Shown here: one piece after another, positions 5,100-6,259 of the stretch
Numbering within the stretch: the first letter of the stretch is position 1
Layout: the number at the start of each line of letters is the position of its first letter
Assembly (NCBI GenBank): GCA_900769975.1
Contig: CAAGIR010000004.1
Coordinates: forward strand, 1 to 6,259
Reading direction: 5' to 3'
Length of the DNA: 6,259 bases
From: Spirochaetia bacterium
Lineage (GTDB): Bacteria > Spirochaetota > Spirochaetia > Treponematales > Treponemataceae
Notes under the pieces: generated by a model
The model's database searches: none
The model's input: the letters and a program-made list of their open reading frames with translations, nothing else
Told to the model about the DNA's origin: nothing
Position numbers and translations under genes: made by a program

Positions 5100-5674
5100 T
5101 GGACAATAAAATAATATCTGCTTCATACGAAGCCTCAAAAACAAACGAATCATGCATGTTGTTTAACAAATCAGAGGATTATTCAATCATGGGTTTTATC
5201 AGTATAGCAGTAATTATTTGCCTAATATACTTTTGTATATCTGGTGAGTTTGAATGTATTCCTTACTGTATTGCAACAGTTATTTGTTGTTTTATTCTCA
5301 TTTATATCATGCATAAATGTAAGCAGAAGAAAATTAATAAATTCATAAAAAACAATAAAAGTAATTTCGCTTATAGAATTGATGGTAAAATATACGAACT
5401 CCAACAGGGGACAAAAGAAGAATGGTATCAGCTCAAAAGTAAAGAGTATGATTTTATAGTATTAACCAATCAATTTTCTGTTAACGGCAATGGCGTTGCC
5501 TATGTAATCAGAGACAAAAGTACTTTGTCTGACCCCGATGCAAAAATATACATAGATAAGAGTTATTCAGAAGAAATAAGTATTTTTTACGACCAGATTA
5601 CTGAGATAAAAACAGGAAAAATTCTCAATGCAGCTGAACTAAAGCAATTCTTGAAAGCTGAGGAGAGTAACTAA
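5096..5674 (+). CDS. Two-pass membrane protein with cytoplasmic C-terminal domain, unknown function
   Basis: No family is recognised. The 192 residues contain two adjacent membrane segments (about 31-49 and 55-72), cysteine-rich in the second, followed by HKCKQKK. Both termini should be cytoplasmic. The C-terminal 110 residues look like a mixed alpha/beta domain, with FAYRIDGKIYEL (90-101), GNGVAYVIRD and a final helix AAELKQFLKAEE. Two ATG codons are adjacent (5096 and 5099). GAGGAG (5086-5091) is 4 bases from the first and 7 from the second, so initiation at 5099 is slightly favoured. The 4-base overlap with the upstream gene points to coupled translation. The order TM-TM-domain differs from its neighbour's TM-domain, but the domains may be related. 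Confidence 0.7.
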   Translation: MMDNKIISASYEASKTNESCMLFNKSEDYSIMGFISIAVIICLIYFCISGEFECIPYCIATVICCFILIYIMHKCKQKKINKFIKNNKSNFAYRIDGKIYELQQGTKEEWYQLKSKEYDFIVLTNQFSVNGNGVAYVIRDKSTLSDPDAKIYIDKSYSEEISIFYDQITEIKTGKILNAAELKQFLKAEESN

Positions 5675-5866
5675 ATGGAAAAAGCTATTTTGTTTCTTGC
5701 TATTGGAGTAGTTTTTATTTTCATTCCGTCAACAGCATTGATACTTAGTGTAATTTTTAAAAGAAAACCTAGCAATATTGAATGTTTGTATGTGGGTATT
5801 CATTGTATTGCAGGACTTGCTTCTATAATAGCCGGAATTTTCTTTATGGGAAAATTTATAAGATGA
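5675..5866 (+). CDS. Small two-pass membrane protein, unknown function
   Basis: The 63 residues are almost entirely two membrane helices (about 4-28 and 38-58) joined by KRKPSNIE, which should lie in the cytoplasm by the positive-inside rule and place both ends outside. The start abuts the stop of the previous gene with no gap, and AGGAGAG (5661-5667) lies 7 bases upstream. The stop overlaps the start of the next methyltransferase by 4 bases. Small two-helix proteins on mobile elements include holins, immunity proteins and toxin-antitoxin parts, but nothing here picks one. Confidence 0.7.
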   Translation: MEKAILFLAIGVVFIFIPSTALILSVIFKRKPSNIECLYVGIHCIAGLASIIAGIFFMGKFIR

Positions 5867-6259
5867 TAAAACTTTATAAAAACGACTGCCTTATTGAAAT
5901 GAAGAACATCTCTGATAAATCCATAGACTTGATTCTGTGTGATTTGCCCTATGAGCAGACCGCAAGAAACAAGTGGGATTTGAAATTACCGTTTGTACCA
6001 TTATGGGCTGAATACAAGCGAATAATAAAAGATAACGGGGCAATAATCCTGTTTGCAAACGGAATGTTTACTGCAGAACTGATGATGAGCAATCGGAATA
6101 TGTGGCGGTATAATCTCGTCTGGGAGAAAACTCAGCCTACAGGCTTTCTTAATGCAAAGCGTATGCCTCTAAGAAATCACGAGGACATCTGTGTGTTCTA
6201 TAAAAAACTTCCTGTTTACAATCCTCAGAAAACTGCCGGACATAAAAGGAAAGTTTCAA
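5863..6259 (+). CDS. DNA methyltransferase of the N6-adenine/N4-cytosine type, N-terminal 132 residues, cut by right edge
   Basis: This family (N6_N4_Mtase) methylates an exocyclic amino group in DNA using S-adenosylmethionine. The catalytic motif IV is DLPY (27-30), within SIDLILCDLPYEQTARNKWD. It is followed by LWAEYKRIIKDNGAIILFAN (52-71) and RYNLVWEKTQPTGFLNAKR, typical segments after motif IV. With motif IV near the N-terminus, the SAM-binding motif I should lie in the missing C-terminal part, the beta-class order. The start ATG at 5863 overlaps the previous stop (ATGA) and has only a weak GGGA upstream, so coupled translation is likely. DLPY variants occur in element- and phage-borne enzymes. 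Adenine versus cytosine target cannot be decided here. Confidence 0.92.
   Translation, partial: MIKLYKNDCLIEMKNISDKSIDLILCDLPYEQTARNKWDLKLPFVPLWAEYKRIIKDNGAIILFANGMFTAELMMSNRNMWRYNLVWEKTQPTGFLNAKRMPLRNHEDICVFYKKLPVYNPQKTAGHKRKVS

Overview
The window comes from a low-GC bacterium with strong AGGAGG-type ribosome binding sites and a bacterial gene layout. A host-associated spirochaete such as Treponema is my best guess, based on the AT-rich small lipoprotein with a relaxed lipobox (FIAC) and the general composition. A Bacillota host cannot be excluded. A TopB-type topoisomerase, two DNA methyltransferases without a visible restriction enzyme, and a run of unrecognised small membrane proteins suggest accessory DNA: an integrative conjugative element, plasmid or prophage. 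No integrase, relaxase or structural gene lies in the window, so that remains inference.

Layout. Positions 1-1014 (minus strand) hold the N-terminal half of a type IA topoisomerase (TopB/Topo III type), which starts at TTG and runs off the left edge. It has a good promoter of its own. Upstream of it on the same strand (1153-1403) is a small gene broken by one frameshift in an A7 tract. Positions 1404-1945 carry no gene. They hold promoters, several palindromes and a cluster of four GTGCTAC motifs, and they separate the leftward genes from a rightward set. The rightward set begins with a strong promoter (1825-1853) and a small lipoprotein (1946-2335).

From 2501 to the right edge, eight ORFs lie head to tail on the plus strand with short gaps, 1-4 base overlaps or abutting ends. 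They look like one operon: a tail-anchored membrane protein, a C5-cytosine methyltransferase, a small basic protein, a tiny frameshifted ORF, three small membrane proteins, and the N-terminal part of a DLPY-type (N6-adenine or N4-cytosine) methyltransferase that is cut by the right edge.

The most striking non-coding signal is a family of five near-perfect palindromes with arms AATTAGCGCC and GGCGCTAATT around a variable 4-base centre. All five lie between 1089 and 2463 and only between genes, upstream of the topoisomerase, the lipoprotein and the membrane-protein/methyltransferase operon. They could be operators of one local regulator, RNA hairpins in leaders, or sites for replication, partition or recombination of the element. 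Two A-tract frameshifts, each repaired by adding a single A, raise the question of sequencing error, phase variation or programmed frameshifting.
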